Of a DNA stretch of 64,000 nucleotides, positions 55,511 to 64,000 are shown one piece after another; position 1 is the stretch's first letter; every line of letters starts with the position of its first letter. The stretch is taken from the NCBI RefSeq assembly GCF_000369525.1, contig NZ_KB850072.1:1878625-1942624 (forward strand), given 5' to 3'. Origin of the DNA: Acinetobacter higginsii. Its GTDB lineage: Bacteria > Pseudomonadota > Gammaproteobacteria > Pseudomonadales > Moraxellaceae. The translations under genes and the position numbers were made by a program. The notes below the pieces were generated by a model. It was given only the letters and a program-made list of their open reading frames with translations. It did no database searches and was not told where the DNA came from.

Positions 55511-56976
55511 TACACATCGCGTTGATAACGCTGTTGTTGTTTAAGCTGCTCCAGCAAATCAAGACCTAAAATCTCTTTTAAGGCATGATCAACGCCACCC
55601 GCCATACCCTTAAGGCTACCACAGACATAAATTGCTGCGCCCTGTGCAACCCAAGTCTGTAATCGAGTGGATTGTGCTTTTAAACAATCTTGTACATAGA
55701 TTTTTTCGGCTTGATCACGGGAAAATGCATAGTCAACTTGATCAAGAAAACCATGCTGTTGCCAATAATGAATTTCCGTCTGATAAAGATGATCAAATTG
55801 CTGCTGTCGTTCACCAAAAATCAGCCAGTTTTGTTTATAACCCCAATGCTCTCTCTGACGTAGATGTGCCAGCAAACCCGCAATCCCCGTACCATTACCA
55901 ATCAAGATCAAAGGTCGTGCATCATGCGGCAAATGAAAACTTGGATTATGACGAATATGAGCTTGTAAGATTTGGTCTTGCTGCAAGCCTTGTGTCAACC
56001 AGCCCGAACCCAAGCCTAAACCTGTTGCCGTACGTTGCTGTCTGACCACCAATTCAATAAAGCCGTTTTCAGCCAAGCTGGCAATCGAATACTCACGCTT
56101 AGGTAAGCGCTCAAATTGTGTTAACCATTGCTGAAAAGACTGCTCTGCTTTGCTCGGTAATTTTCTTAAATTCAGCGTGCTTAATTGAGCGATCAACTTA
56201 GCATTGATGGGCTGTTGCTGTGATTGCAAAAATGCCTCAACATCATCCAAATTGTTTTCGCATTGAATCTCTAAAATATCACCTGATGACCAAACCAAGT
56301 CCTCATCACCAATCAATTGAACTTTATAAATGGGTTCACCGATACTACCTTTATTTAAGCACTGTCGATGCGCAAATTTTAATTGCAGCCTCTGTTCAGA
56401 ATGGGTTAAATCACTGAACTGCGTTGAAGTTAGCTGCTCTAACCCATTCAACCATTGTTCTAAATCAAGGCTATTCATTTGATCTACTAAAACCGTATTA
56501 AATAAAGCCTGCGCCTGTTGTTGAACTAACCATTGTTCCAGTCGCTGCCCAAACTGACAGAAGTGAGCATAGCGCCGATCTCCCAATGCCAAGATTGCAA
56601 AAGATAGATGGGATAAATCTAGGCCTTGAGTAAAAGCTTTATTGATAAAGGATTGTGCACTATCCGGCGCATCCCCTTCACCATAGGTACTGACCACCCA
56701 TAGAATCCGTTGTTGCTCGCTTAAATCATGGAGACTTAGATCTTGAATATTTCTGACCGCAATCTGATCATCAACTAAACGTAATTGCTCAGCGGTGTGT
56801 CTCGCCCAGATTTCGGCATGTCCAGACTGACTGGCATAGACCACCAAATAAGCAGGATGCGATTGCAGCAGTGATTTTGAATTTCTTTGCTGCCAATATA
56901 GCCACACAATCACAAAAAGATGCAGACTCAATAATATTGCCAATATAGCAATAACGATCAGCACAGCCTGAGTCAT
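55507..56976 (-). CDS. Membrane-anchored diflavin reductase (CysJ/P450-reductase-like)
   Basis: The protein has 489 residues. One N-terminal membrane helix (ILAILLSLHLFVIVWLYW) is followed by a flavodoxin domain (about 45-185: VVYASQSGHAEIWARHTAEQ, STYGEGDAPDSA, LALGDRRYAHFC). An FAD/NAD(P)H-binding reductase half follows (REYSIASLAENGFIELVVR for FAD, then LILIGNGTGIAGLLAHLRQR and YVCGSLKGMAGGVD for NADPH). It should move electrons from NADPH to a partner at the membrane, probably the PepSY protein encoded nine bases downstream in coordinate terms and upstream in transcription. Confidence 0.9.
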   Translation of the reverse strand: MTQAVLIVIAILAILLSLHLFVIVWLYWQQRNSKSLLQSHPAYLVVYASQSGHAEIWARHTAEQLRLVDDQIAVRNIQDLSLHDLSEQQRILWVVSTYGEGDAPDSAQSFINKAFTQGLDLSHLSFAILALGDRRYAHFCQFGQRLEQWLVQQQAQALFNTVLVDQMNSLDLEQWLNGLEQLTSTQFSDLTHSEQRLQLKFAHRQCLNKGSIGEPIYKVQLIGDEDLVWSSGDILEIQCENNLDDVEAFLQSQQQPINAKLIAQLSTLNLRKLPSKAEQSFQQWLTQFERLPKREYSIASLAENGFIELVVRQQRTATGLGLGSGWLTQGLQQDQILQAHIRHNPSFHLPHDARPLILIGNGTGIAGLLAHLRQREHWGYKQNWLIFGERQQQFDHLYQTEIHYWQQHGFLDQVDYAFSRDQAEKIYVQDCLKAQSTRLQTWVAQGAAIYVCGSLKGMAGGVDHALKEILGLDLLEQLKQQQRYQRDVY

Positions 56977-56985
56977 GATGTCACC

Positions 56986-57576
56986 TTAAATGGCAAACCA
57001 AATGAGTAAAATAATTGCCGCCAAACTGCCTGCTGTGAGCAGCAAATGCGTAATTAAACGGGTTTTAATGGTTAAAAATAAAATATAGCCCGCCAAGGAC
57101 AATAAAATGATGATGATCGCACTAATATCAATGAGCCAATGCCATGTTGCACCGACATTTTTACCGCGATGTAAATCATTGAGCAATGAAACGGTCGTTG
57201 CTGGTTTTTGGGTAATTTCGACTTGACCTTCATCCATCAACACCCAGAGATCTGTTGAACCCGCAGGACTCTCTAAACGAATCATCACCTCCCCATCCAT
57301 GACCTCACTGCTTTTATAACGCCCAATCAACGGCTGCTTGTCTCGAACAAAATCTAGAATCGCCGGAGTTGGATTCTCTTGTTTTTGGATGGCACTGACA
57401 AAAGCAGCGGGTAAAGTGAGTTTTACAATTTGTTCATCGTTGGATGATTTAAACCAATCGGGATTATTCAGTAATAGTCCTGTTGCAGCAAAAAAAATCA
57501 GTACGATGAAAGCAAAAGCAGATAACCAACCATGCACATAACGTGCATGGCGGTAAAAATCACGGCGTTGATACAA
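56986..57576 (-). CDS. PepSY-associated membrane protein
   Basis: The protein has 196 residues. HGWLSAFAFIVLIFFAATGL (about 15-34) is the first helix, followed by a periplasmic segment, the conserved LLNDLHRGKNVGATWHWLID stretch and two further helices at the C-terminus. The conserved His residues could hold haem, as in other PepSY_TM proteins involved in ferric-siderophore reduction. It lies between the diflavin reductase and the ApbE fusion in one minus-strand operon. Confidence 0.85.
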   Translation of the reverse strand: MYQRRDFYRHARYVHGWLSAFAFIVLIFFAATGLLLNNPDWFKSSNDEQIVKLTLPAAFVSAIQKQENPTPAILDFVRDKQPLIGRYKSSEVMDGEVMIRLESPAGSTDLWVLMDEGQVEITQKPATTVSLLNDLHRGKNVGATWHWLIDISAIIIILLSLAGYILFLTIKTRLITHLLLTAGSLAAIILLIWFAI

Positions 57577-57610
57577 GAGATAAGCCTCGTCAATAAGTAG
57601 GGGCTTTTAA

Positions 57611-59182
57611 TTAAGCACCACGTTGGAAGTTTAGTTTCAGCGTACCAATTTCTGCCTGTGCAGGAAGTGTTTTTGTTACCGCTTTTGGCCCGACTTCTAA
57701 TTCAAAACTTTGGTATGAATGATCACCATGCTCACGAGAGGTTTCAATATGGATTAAATATTTACCTGCATCGACAGCTTTACCAGCTTCATCTTTACCA
57801 TCCCAAGCTAAACGGTACTGTCCTGGTTGGCGTGATGGCTTAGCCACCGCATCCAAGTTTGGCATTTGACGACCATAACGGCGCCACCAGACATAGTTTG
57901 AATTGATCCATTTCTCATCTTTACCCCAAACCGCAAGGGTACGCACTAATTTTTTATCGCTATCCGTCACCCATACTGAAACATAAGGCGCGCGATAATT
58001 ATCAACAGCGAGCTTAGGAATATTCACTTCAACTTGTGCCTGATAACCTTTAGGCCAAGCCGTTGCAGCACCATTAGCTGCCACATGTCGCATGATCGCA
58101 GGTTGATTGGCATCTAAAAGTGTAGACCAACCTGAGCTTTGATAACGACTGCCATCAGTCGCCACCAATTGCGCTTCAAAACCAACCAATTCCTCAATCA
58201 GCTGCATGCCTTCCTGAGGCGACATTGCGGTTAAAGCCGTTGCCAAAGCATCCGCATCTGCAGCGCACTGTCCTACGACGACACATTGCTCTACGGTTTG
58301 AATTGGCATGCCTGTCTGTGGATTAAGCAAATGCGACTGGCCGGCCAATGAACGATAACCTTGTCCACTAAAAGCAACAGCTTGGTCTTTAATATTTAAC
58401 ACTTGTGTTGGTGCTGTATTATCAAAGCGTTCATTTGGATTCTGAATGCCAATTTTCCAGCCCGCTTGTTGCGGTGATTGGCCCCACACCCGCATATCAC
58501 CACCAATATCGATCAAAATCCCCTGTAAATGTGGTACAGCTTGTTTAGCTGCAATTAAGGCACGATCAATGACATAGCCTTTGGCATAGGCATCGGGTGC
58601 GATTTTAATGGCTGAATCGAGTTTAATCTGTTTGGTTTTTGGATTTAGCTCAATACTTTGAGTTTTTAATTGGCTTAATAAAGCTTCTTGCGTTTGATCA
58701 TCCAGATTATGTACCTGATGACTTTGTTCCCATAACTGCATCAATTGGCCTAAACGTGCATCAAAACCACCACAGCTCGCACTGCGCCATTGTTCACACG
58801 CAGCGATTACCTCATACAGTTCAGAGGAAGCTTCGATCTGTTGTTCACGATTGAGTTGACTGATTTCACTGTCATCACGCCATACCGATAAAATCTTATC
58901 CAAACGTGCCACTTCATTCTGAATGGCCTGTAATGCCTTTTCTGCATCTTTTTGATGTGCAGTGGTCACAACCACATCCAAAGACGTTCCTAAAATATGA
59001 TCTTGATGAAAGCTATAACTTGGTGTTTGAATAGGTGCTTGTAATGTCTGAGCATCTTTTACAGTAGTTTCATTGGCCTGAACTATCGTGACTGGAGACA
59101 TAAATACAGCAATGGCTGCCATCAACGGAGATAAACGAAATATGAGTTGAACGGGGCGAAAAATTTGTTGCGTTGATGACAT
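57611..59182 (-). CDS. apbE: FAD:protein FMN transferase fused to DUF2271
   Basis: The protein has 523 residues. A signal-like hydrophobic N-terminus (about 14-36) is followed by an ApbE domain at about 55-345: GTSLDVVV, ARLDKILSVWRDDSEIS, DAYAKGYVIDRALIAA, GILIDIGGDMRVWG and the metal-site DADALATAL. The last about 150 residues form a DUF2271 domain (APYVSVWVTDSDKKLVRTLA, then WRRYGRQMP and GKYLIHIETSREHGDHS). ApbE attaches FMN covalently to periplasmic or membrane proteins, here perhaps to a partner in the reductase complex. The fusion of the two domains is notable. Confidence 0.9.
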   Translation of the reverse strand: MSSTQQIFRPVQLIFRLSPLMAAIAVFMSPVTIVQANETTVKDAQTLQAPIQTPSYSFHQDHILGTSLDVVVTTAHQKDAEKALQAIQNEVARLDKILSVWRDDSEISQLNREQQIEASSELYEVIAACEQWRSASCGGFDARLGQLMQLWEQSHQVHNLDDQTQEALLSQLKTQSIELNPKTKQIKLDSAIKIAPDAYAKGYVIDRALIAAKQAVPHLQGILIDIGGDMRVWGQSPQQAGWKIGIQNPNERFDNTAPTQVLNIKDQAVAFSGQGYRSLAGQSHLLNPQTGMPIQTVEQCVVVGQCAADADALATALTAMSPQEGMQLIEELVGFEAQLVATDGSRYQSSGWSTLLDANQPAIMRHVAANGAATAWPKGYQAQVEVNIPKLAVDNYRAPYVSVWVTDSDKKLVRTLAVWGKDEKWINSNYVWWRRYGRQMPNLDAVAKPSRQPGQYRLAWDGKDEAGKAVDAGKYLIHIETSREHGDHSYQSFELEVGPKAVTKTLPAQAEIGTLKLNFQRGA

Positions 59183-59420
59183 CGTTAAGCTTCCATTTTC
59201 TAAGATTTAACTCGGCCAACCTACTGACTTTATGCACAGTCAATCGCTCGGCCTCTCACATGAATTACAGCCAAAAGAACATGAAAATGAAATGATTTTA
59301 TTCTGAATAAAATCAAAAACATTTGATTCATTTGCGACACGCATTTGGGAGATAAAAAGCTTCTTAATCTTTGTCTGCCCAATGGCATAAAAACGATTAA
59401 AAATTTATCGAAATAATATT

Positions 59421-59439
59421 GCAACTGATACTCGTTATC
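59421..59439 (+). promoter_or_regulatory. Fur-box-like site before the DUF4198 gene
   Basis: GCAACTGATACTCGTTATC matches 14 of 19 positions of the Fur consensus, about 60 bp before the ATG. It lies in the 59183-59497 gap between divergent genes; nothing else is evident in that gap. Confidence 0.6.
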
Positions 59440-59497
59440 AAGTAGATTGTAGCAATTCTTTTGCATTTTTGTTTATTTCTCTTTTAAGGAATTCTTC

Positions 59498-60385
59498 ATG
59501 CGTCATCTACTTACTGTTGCCTTATTCTCTGCATTACCAACATTCAGTTTTGCTCACACGGCAAGCCCTTTTTTATTGCCAGAAGTATTTGACAGCAAAG
59601 CAGATAACGTCAGCTTTCAAAGTGGAATTACTGTAGAAAAATTCTTTGTTCCAAGCCGTAACTTTAAAACAGATTATCAGGTCACAACGCCAGAAGGAAA
59701 AACTGAAACTATTAAAGCAGCCGCAGAATTAAAAAAATTCAATATCGCTGAAGTCAATTTAACCACGGATGGCACCTATCGTCTTCGTACGCAAAATGCG
59801 ACAGGCAACCCAACCAAATATGCATTGATTGATGGTCGTTGGTTACGTGTTCGCCCTCAACGCCCTGCTAATGCAAACCCGATGCCACCACAAGGTAATA
59901 ATGCAGAGCAAAAAGCGCCTCAAACACCAGCAAATCAGCCACCTCGTTTTATTGCTGAAGACCAAATTCCTGCAAATGCAAAAACGGCTCAAACCATCAA
60001 CACCTATATTGCTGAAAGCTTTATCACTAAAGGCAAACCAAGTGCTGTGCCTGCTGCGAGCAACAAAGGTTTCGAATTGAAGTTCCTCACTCATCCAAAT
60101 GAGTTATTTGCAGGTGAATCCTTTAAAGCGCAAGTTTTAATGGATGGTAAGCCTGTTCCAAATCTAGAAGTAGATGTGTTTAAAGGCGCCAGCAGCTATC
60201 AACCCAATGCAAAACGTGAACAACCGCATGTTAAAACCAACACCAAAGGTGAGGTTGAAGTGAAGTTTAGTGAAGCTGGTATTTACCTCATTACCACCGC
60301 TTATCCTGAAGCGAATACTGACAACACCAAACCACCCATCACTCAATCTTATACTTACAGCGTGACCGTTGAAGTGACTGAATAA
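59498..60385 (+). CDS. DUF4198 periplasmic protein
   Basis: The protein has 295 residues. The signal peptide is LLTVALFSALPTFSFA, with His directly after cleavage (HTASPFLLPE), as is typical for DUF4198/GH25-like proteins that may bind metal through the N-terminal His. A beta-rich N-terminal half, a Pro/Asn/Gln-rich linker (about 125-150), and a C-terminal Ig-like domain (FLTHPNELFAGESFKAQVL, then NTKGEVEVKFSEAGIYLITT) follow. It is divergent from the ApbE fusion and has its own Fur-like site, so it belongs to the iron cluster. Confidence 0.87.
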   Translation: MRHLLTVALFSALPTFSFAHTASPFLLPEVFDSKADNVSFQSGITVEKFFVPSRNFKTDYQVTTPEGKTETIKAAAELKKFNIAEVNLTTDGTYRLRTQNATGNPTKYALIDGRWLRVRPQRPANANPMPPQGNNAEQKAPQTPANQPPRFIAEDQIPANAKTAQTINTYIAESFITKGKPSAVPAASNKGFELKFLTHPNELFAGESFKAQVLMDGKPVPNLEVDVFKGASSYQPNAKREQPHVKTNTKGEVEVKFSEAGIYLITTAYPEANTDNTKPPITQSYTYSVTVEVTE

Positions 60386-60507
60386 ACCTTTTGACTAAGG
60401 TACTTATCAGCGTATAAGTACCTTTCCCCTTTTGATTTAGTTGCAATCCATTTCTATCTTAAAAATAACAGCGTATATTGTTTTAAAACTCGTATTTGCC
60501 CTGTTTT

Positions 60508-61509
60508 ATGACTTCAAAAAAAACCAGTGATGCAGGCATCTTTTTATGGATGGTTTATCAAACTATGCAAAAGATGAATCTAGATGCCGCTGCCATATTT
60601 GCGCGTGTTCATTTACCCGATCAGCCACCTGATAAGTTTGTCCGTCGTGACAACGCCACACAGCAACGCTTTTGGCAAGCAGCAGAACAAATTAGTCATG
60701 ATCCCGATATTGGTTTACATGTTGGACACAATGTTCCACCCTTTCGCGGGCAAGTGATTGAATATCTTTTTTTGAGTAGCGCAACATTTGGTGAAGGCCT
60801 CAAACGAACCATTCGATATCAGGCCTTACTCACCGATGCCATGTCATTTAACTTAGAAATGATAAATGAACATAGAGTGATGATTTCAGGGCTCAATCAT
60901 CCTGTTCGACACTATTTGGAATGTGCCATCGGCATTTTACTTAACTTCTTTAAATATATTAGTGACGAAACATTTACACCACTTGAAATCGGTTTGCCGT
61001 ATCTAAACGGAGCAGATCAAGAGGAATATCAGGAAATATGGGGATGTCCTGTCAAATTCGGTCAAGATAATGGCTACATTTGCTTTGATTCAGCACAATT
61101 AACGACGCCCTCTGCTGCTCATGAACCTGAACTGTTAAAAGTACATGAACATCATGCTGCATCACAACTTGAGCTATTAAACAAACATCAACTTATAAAC
61201 GAAATCGAAAAAATTTTGGCCAGTGGTTTATTAGAGTCTGGTGAATTTGATCAGAACATCATATCTAGGCATTTAGGACGTAGTACTCGGAGCTTAAGAG
61301 CGGATTTACAACTATTAAATACCGGCTATGAAAAAGTCATTGCCCATTATCGTGAGCGCCTTGCGCGTCGCTTACTTTCTCAAACCAAAGAAAGCATCGA
61401 CCAAATTGTTTATCTGACGGGTTTTTCTGAACCTTCAGCATTTTCCAGAGCATTTAAACGCTGGACTGGAGAAACACCTACTGCATATCGACAACGTAAA
61501 CAGACTTAA
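60508..61509 (+). CDS. AraC-family transcriptional regulator
   Basis: The protein has 333 residues from ATG 60508. The N-terminal Arabinose_bd-like domain includes QQRFWQAAEQISHDPDIGLH and EYLFLSSATFGEGLKRTIRY. The C-terminal double helix-turn-helix ends in HYRERLARRLLSQTKESIDQ and IVYLTGFSEPSAFSRAFKRW TGETPTAYR, the AraC signature. Its target may be the fatty acid hydroxylase-like gene immediately downstream in the same direction; that is inference from position. Confidence 0.9.
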   Translation: MTSKKTSDAGIFLWMVYQTMQKMNLDAAAIFARVHLPDQPPDKFVRRDNATQQRFWQAAEQISHDPDIGLHVGHNVPPFRGQVIEYLFLSSATFGEGLKRTIRYQALLTDAMSFNLEMINEHRVMISGLNHPVRHYLECAIGILLNFFKYISDETFTPLEIGLPYLNGADQEEYQEIWGCPVKFGQDNGYICFDSAQLTTPSAAHEPELLKVHEHHAASQLELLNKHQLINEIEKILASGLLESGEFDQNIISRHLGRSTRSLRADLQLLNTGYEKVIAHYRERLARRLLSQTKESIDQIVYLTGFSEPSAFSRAFKRWTGETPTAYRQRKQT

Positions 61510-61606
61510 ATTGATTGGATAGGCAGCTTAAAACTGTCAGATCAGTCAAAACTTTTTGCTCTTCTCTTTTTAAAATCCGATCTATGTTAAACGAGGTAAT
61601 CCAAGC

Positions 61607-62230
61607 ATGATCGGTTTTCCAGTAGGCGTTTTTGTCGCAAATGGTATGGAGTGGTATTTCCACAAAGTCTGGTTACACGAATTTCCAAGCAAAAATAGAA
61701 ACAGTCCGTTCTTTACCCATATTGCACATCACAAACGTGCTCGCTTAAATGGCTTTCATGATGCAGGCTATGCGGAGTCGATGTTTAAAAATTCTGAGAT
61801 GTACAATGAAAAATCGGCACTCATCGGCCTAGCAGCTGCATCCACCATTTTTCTACCCGTTGCACCGTTCTTTACCGCAGGTTTGTACTATAGCATTTGG
61901 AATTATTGGAAAGTGCATGCCAAATCACACCTTGATCCAGAGTTCGCTAAAAAACGAATTCCTTGGCATTATGATCATCACATGACCAGCAATCAAAATG
62001 CCAATTGGTGTGTGACTAAACCATGGTTTGATTACATTATGGGAACGCGAGTGATGACTGATGTATCGGTCACAGAAACTAATCCATTGGCGATCAACAT
62101 GCCGAAATGGCTGGAAAAAAGAGTGAATCTCGTAGCACGCCGCCTCTTACCAAAAGCCTATGCCCAAATTGATGCCAATACACAATTTGATCAGCAGAAT
62201 TTACGCCAAGGGATTGAGGTCGCGTTATAA
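61607..62230 (+). CDS. Sterol desaturase / fatty acid hydroxylase family protein
   Basis: The protein has 207 residues. The di-iron His boxes are visible: WYFHKVWLH (about 16-24), THIAHHKRAR (about 37-46) and PWHYDHHMTSNQ (about 124-135), plus the membrane segments around GLAAASTIFLPVAPFFTAG. Members hydroxylate or desaturate lipid chains at the membrane. The N-terminus looks slightly short relative to the family, but ATG 61607 has GAGGTAA upstream. It follows the AraC regulator by 97 bp. Confidence 0.82.
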   Translation: MIGFPVGVFVANGMEWYFHKVWLHEFPSKNRNSPFFTHIAHHKRARLNGFHDAGYAESMFKNSEMYNEKSALIGLAAASTIFLPVAPFFTAGLYYSIWNYWKVHAKSHLDPEFAKKRIPWHYDHHMTSNQNANWCVTKPWFDYIMGTRVMTDVSVTETNPLAINMPKWLEKRVNLVARRLLPKAYAQIDANTQFDQQNLRQGIEVAL

Positions 62231-62294
62231 ATACGTTGAAGTAGAAGATTAATTCAAACCGAGTTATGCATGACTCGGTTTTATTGTGACAAAG

Positions 62295-62627
62295 TTAATG
62301 CGAGCTGGTTTTAGACAGTAAATTGAGAATCAACACACCACTCATAATCAAGACAATCCCAATAATTCCCCAAATATCTAGTTTTTGGTCAAATACAAAC
62401 CAAGCCACGGTCGTAATCAAAACGATCCCAACACCAGACCAAATCGCATAAGCAACGCCTACAGGAATCGTTTTTAAGGTTAGAGACAAGCAATAGAATG
62501 CAATCACATAACCCACTACAACCACGATGGAAGCAACTGGTTTGGTAAAACCTTCACTACTTTTTAAGGCAGAGGTCGCGATCACTTCTGCAGTAATCGC
62601 AATGAATAAAATTATCCAATTGTTCAT
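62295..62627 (-). CDS. SMR-family multidrug efflux protein
   Basis: The protein has 110 residues with four membrane helices. The key Glu lies in [20 protein letters not shown] (about Glu 14), and [20 protein letters not shown] carries the conserved Trp and Gly residues. It resembles AbeS of Acinetobacter and EmrE/QacE: a dimeric proton antiporter for quaternary ammonium compounds and dyes. It is separated from mnmG by a terminator. Confidence 0.92.
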   Translation of the reverse strand: MNNWIILFIAITAEVIATSALKSSEGFTKPVASIVVVVGYVIAFYCLSLTLKTIPVGVAYAIWSGVGIVLITTVAWFVFDQKLDIWGIIGIVLIMSGVLILNLLSKTSSH

Positions 62628-62668
62628 TTACTCATCGCCTTCAATTAAACAGAATTTGCTTAGCAGAA

Positions 62669-62697
62669 AAAAACACCCTTCTACAAAGGGTGTTTTT
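62669..62697. terminator. Terminator after mnmG
   Basis: AAAAACACCCTT pairs with AAGGGTGTTTTT around five bases, downstream of the mnmG stop; flanking A and T runs make it likely to work on both strands. Confidence 0.8.
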
Positions 62698-62727
62698 AAC
62701 ATTAACGACAATAGACGAAGGAGGCAA

Positions 62728-64000
62728 TTATGCCGACTTTTTCGCCATATTGTTTTTACGGATCGTGATCATCAGCAACTGAACTGCTGCTGGTGTAACA
62801 CCAGGAATACGACTTGCTTGCGCTAAGGTTTCAGGGCGAACTGTTTTTAATTTCAAAGTAATTTCACGCGACAAACCTGAAATACCATCATATTCAAAAT
62901 CAGTAGGAATGCGGGTTTCTTCAAGACGTTTTAATTGAGCAACATCTTCATGCTGACGATTAATATAGCCTTCGTATTTCACGGCGATTTCAATCTGCTC
63001 ACCCACATGCTCAGACACCTCTGAACCTGTTAATTCAGCAATTTGGCTAAAATTGATATTTGGACGTTTCAGCAAATCGATCGCACTACATTCTTTACTG
63101 AGATCTGCACCCGTCATTTCAACGAATTTTTTACCCATTGGGTTATTCGGTGCCGCCCACAAATGTTGTAAACGAGACGTTTCACGCTCAACCGCTTCCA
63201 TTTTTTCGCTATATGCAGCCCAACGCTCATCGTCAACTAGGCCAAGTTCACGACCAATTGATGTTAAACGCTGATCGGCATTGTCTTCACGTAACATCAA
63301 ACGGTATTCCGCACGTGAAGTAAACATACGATACGGTTCTTTGGTACCGAGTGTAATCAAGTCATCAACCAAAACACCCATATAAGCTTGATCACGTTTT
63401 GGTGTCCACTCTTCTTGTTCCCAAGCACGACGTGCAGCATTGAGTCCTGCGAGTAAACCTTGCGCACCCGCTTCTTCATAACCTGTAGTACCGTTGATTT
63501 GACCCGCAAAGTACAGATTTTGAATCGCTTTGGTTTCAAGTGTAAATTTCAATGCTTGTGGATTGAAATAGTCATATTCAATCGCATAGCCTGGACGCAA
63601 GATATGCGCATTTTCCATACCACGAATTGAACGAACCAAATTGAACTGCACGTCAAATGGCAATGAAGTCGAAATGCCGTTTGGATAAAGCTCATGGGTA
63701 TCTAAGCCTTCTGGCTCCAAGAACACTTGATGTGAATCTTTATCGGCAAAACGATGGATCTTATCTTCAATTGATGGGCAATACCGTGGGCCAACACCTT
63801 CGATCACACCGGTATACATTGGTGAACGATCTAAACCGCCACGAATAATTTCATGGGTTTTTTCACTGGTATGCGTGATATAGCAATTCACTTGTTCAGG
63901 GTGCATAGATGCATCACCCATAAACGACATCACTGGCGATGGGAAATCACCCGGTTGTGGTGTCATGACAGAAAAATCAACTGTGCGTGCATCAATACGA
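62728..64000 (-). CDS. mnmG: tRNA uridine-5-carboxymethylaminomethyl modification enzyme, 3' part
   Basis: This is the C-terminal about 424 residues of MnmG (GidA); the reading frame continues past base 64000, since [11 protein letters not shown] precedes the first in-frame ATG, as in E. coli. MnmG with MnmE installs the cmnm5 group on U34 of several tRNAs. Visible blocks include [57 protein letters not shown] and [20 protein letters not shown]. The FAD-binding N-terminus is outside the window. Confidence 0.97.
   Translation of the reverse strand, partial: RIDARTVDFSVMTPQPGDFPSPVMSFMGDASMHPEQVNCYITHTSEKTHEIIRGGLDRSPMYTGVIEGVGPRYCPSIEDKIHRFADKDSHQVFLEPEGLDTHELYPNGISTSLPFDVQFNLVRSIRGMENAHILRPGYAIEYDYFNPQALKFTLETKAIQNLYFAGQINGTTGYEEAGAQGLLAGLNAARRAWEQEEWTPKRDQAYMGVLVDDLITLGTKEPYRMFTSRAEYRLMLREDNADQRLTSIGRELGLVDDERWAAYSEKMEAVERETSRLQHLWAAPNNPMGKKFVEMTGADLSKECSAIDLLKRPNINFSQIAELTGSEVSEHVGEQIEIAVKYEGYINRQHEDVAQLKRLEETRIPTDFEYDGISGLSREITLKLKTVRPETLAQASRIPGVTPAAVQLLMITIRKNNMAKKSA

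Overview
The window is a chromosomal segment from a gammaproteobacterium, most likely Acinetobacter. The basis is gene order (hisZ-purA, cyoABCDE, rpsF-rpsR-rplI followed by dnaB and alr), moderate AT richness and protein resemblance to Acinetobacter families. No rRNA, tRNA or CRISPR array was seen. Species cannot be fixed from the sequence alone.

Backbone, left part (1-34097). The 5' part of a PAS-PAS-GGDEF signalling gene runs off the left edge. Then come the divergent pair ppsR/ppsA (PEP synthase and its regulator), a GYF/RDD membrane protein, the cytochrome bo3 operon cyoABCDE, the ribosomal operon rpsF-rpsR-rplI, an HxlR regulator divergent from a flavodoxin-fold oxidoreductase, dnaB, alr and a DoxX protein. 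A minus-strand operon follows that encodes an Anbu proteasome-like peptidase, a transglutaminase-like protein, a short alpha-E protein and a circularly permuted ATP-grasp enzyme, with a divergent WYL regulator. After that lie purA, hisZ, a GNAT enzyme, a GAPDH/Epd-family enzyme, alaS, lysC, csrA, rnhB, a small lipoprotein and a cytochrome b561.

Accessory island (about 34099-47298). A roughly 13.2-kb insertion separates the cytochrome b561 gene from add (adenosine deaminase). The left, plus-strand half carries a recombination module: an intact tyrosine recombinase, an XRE-like small protein, a protein joining a Cys-rich N-terminus, a degenerate tyrosine-recombinase core and an intact-looking GIY-YIG nuclease domain, and then a serine resolvase. 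The right, minus-strand half carries what looks like defence cargo: a reverse transcriptase, a membrane/zinc-ribbon-like gene caught between two perfect 128-bp direct repeats, a 1669-residue Type ISP restriction-modification enzyme, a 59-residue protein, a HipA-like kinase and a small protein resembling the C-terminus of HsdR. The outer ends share a short inverted motif, GTGAACTATTA. This island is the part most likely to hold something undescribed.

Backbone, right part (47312-64000). add and a purine permease are followed by an iron-acquisition region. It has two TonB-dependent receptors in divergent orientation, a diflavin-type reductase, a PepSY-like membrane protein, an ApbE-DUF2271 fusion and a DUF4198 protein, with Fur-box-like sites in front. 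These genes together look like a receptor plus a flavin-dependent ferric-siderophore reductase. An AraC regulator, a fatty acid hydroxylase-like protein, an SMR efflux pump and the 3' part of mnmG close the window.
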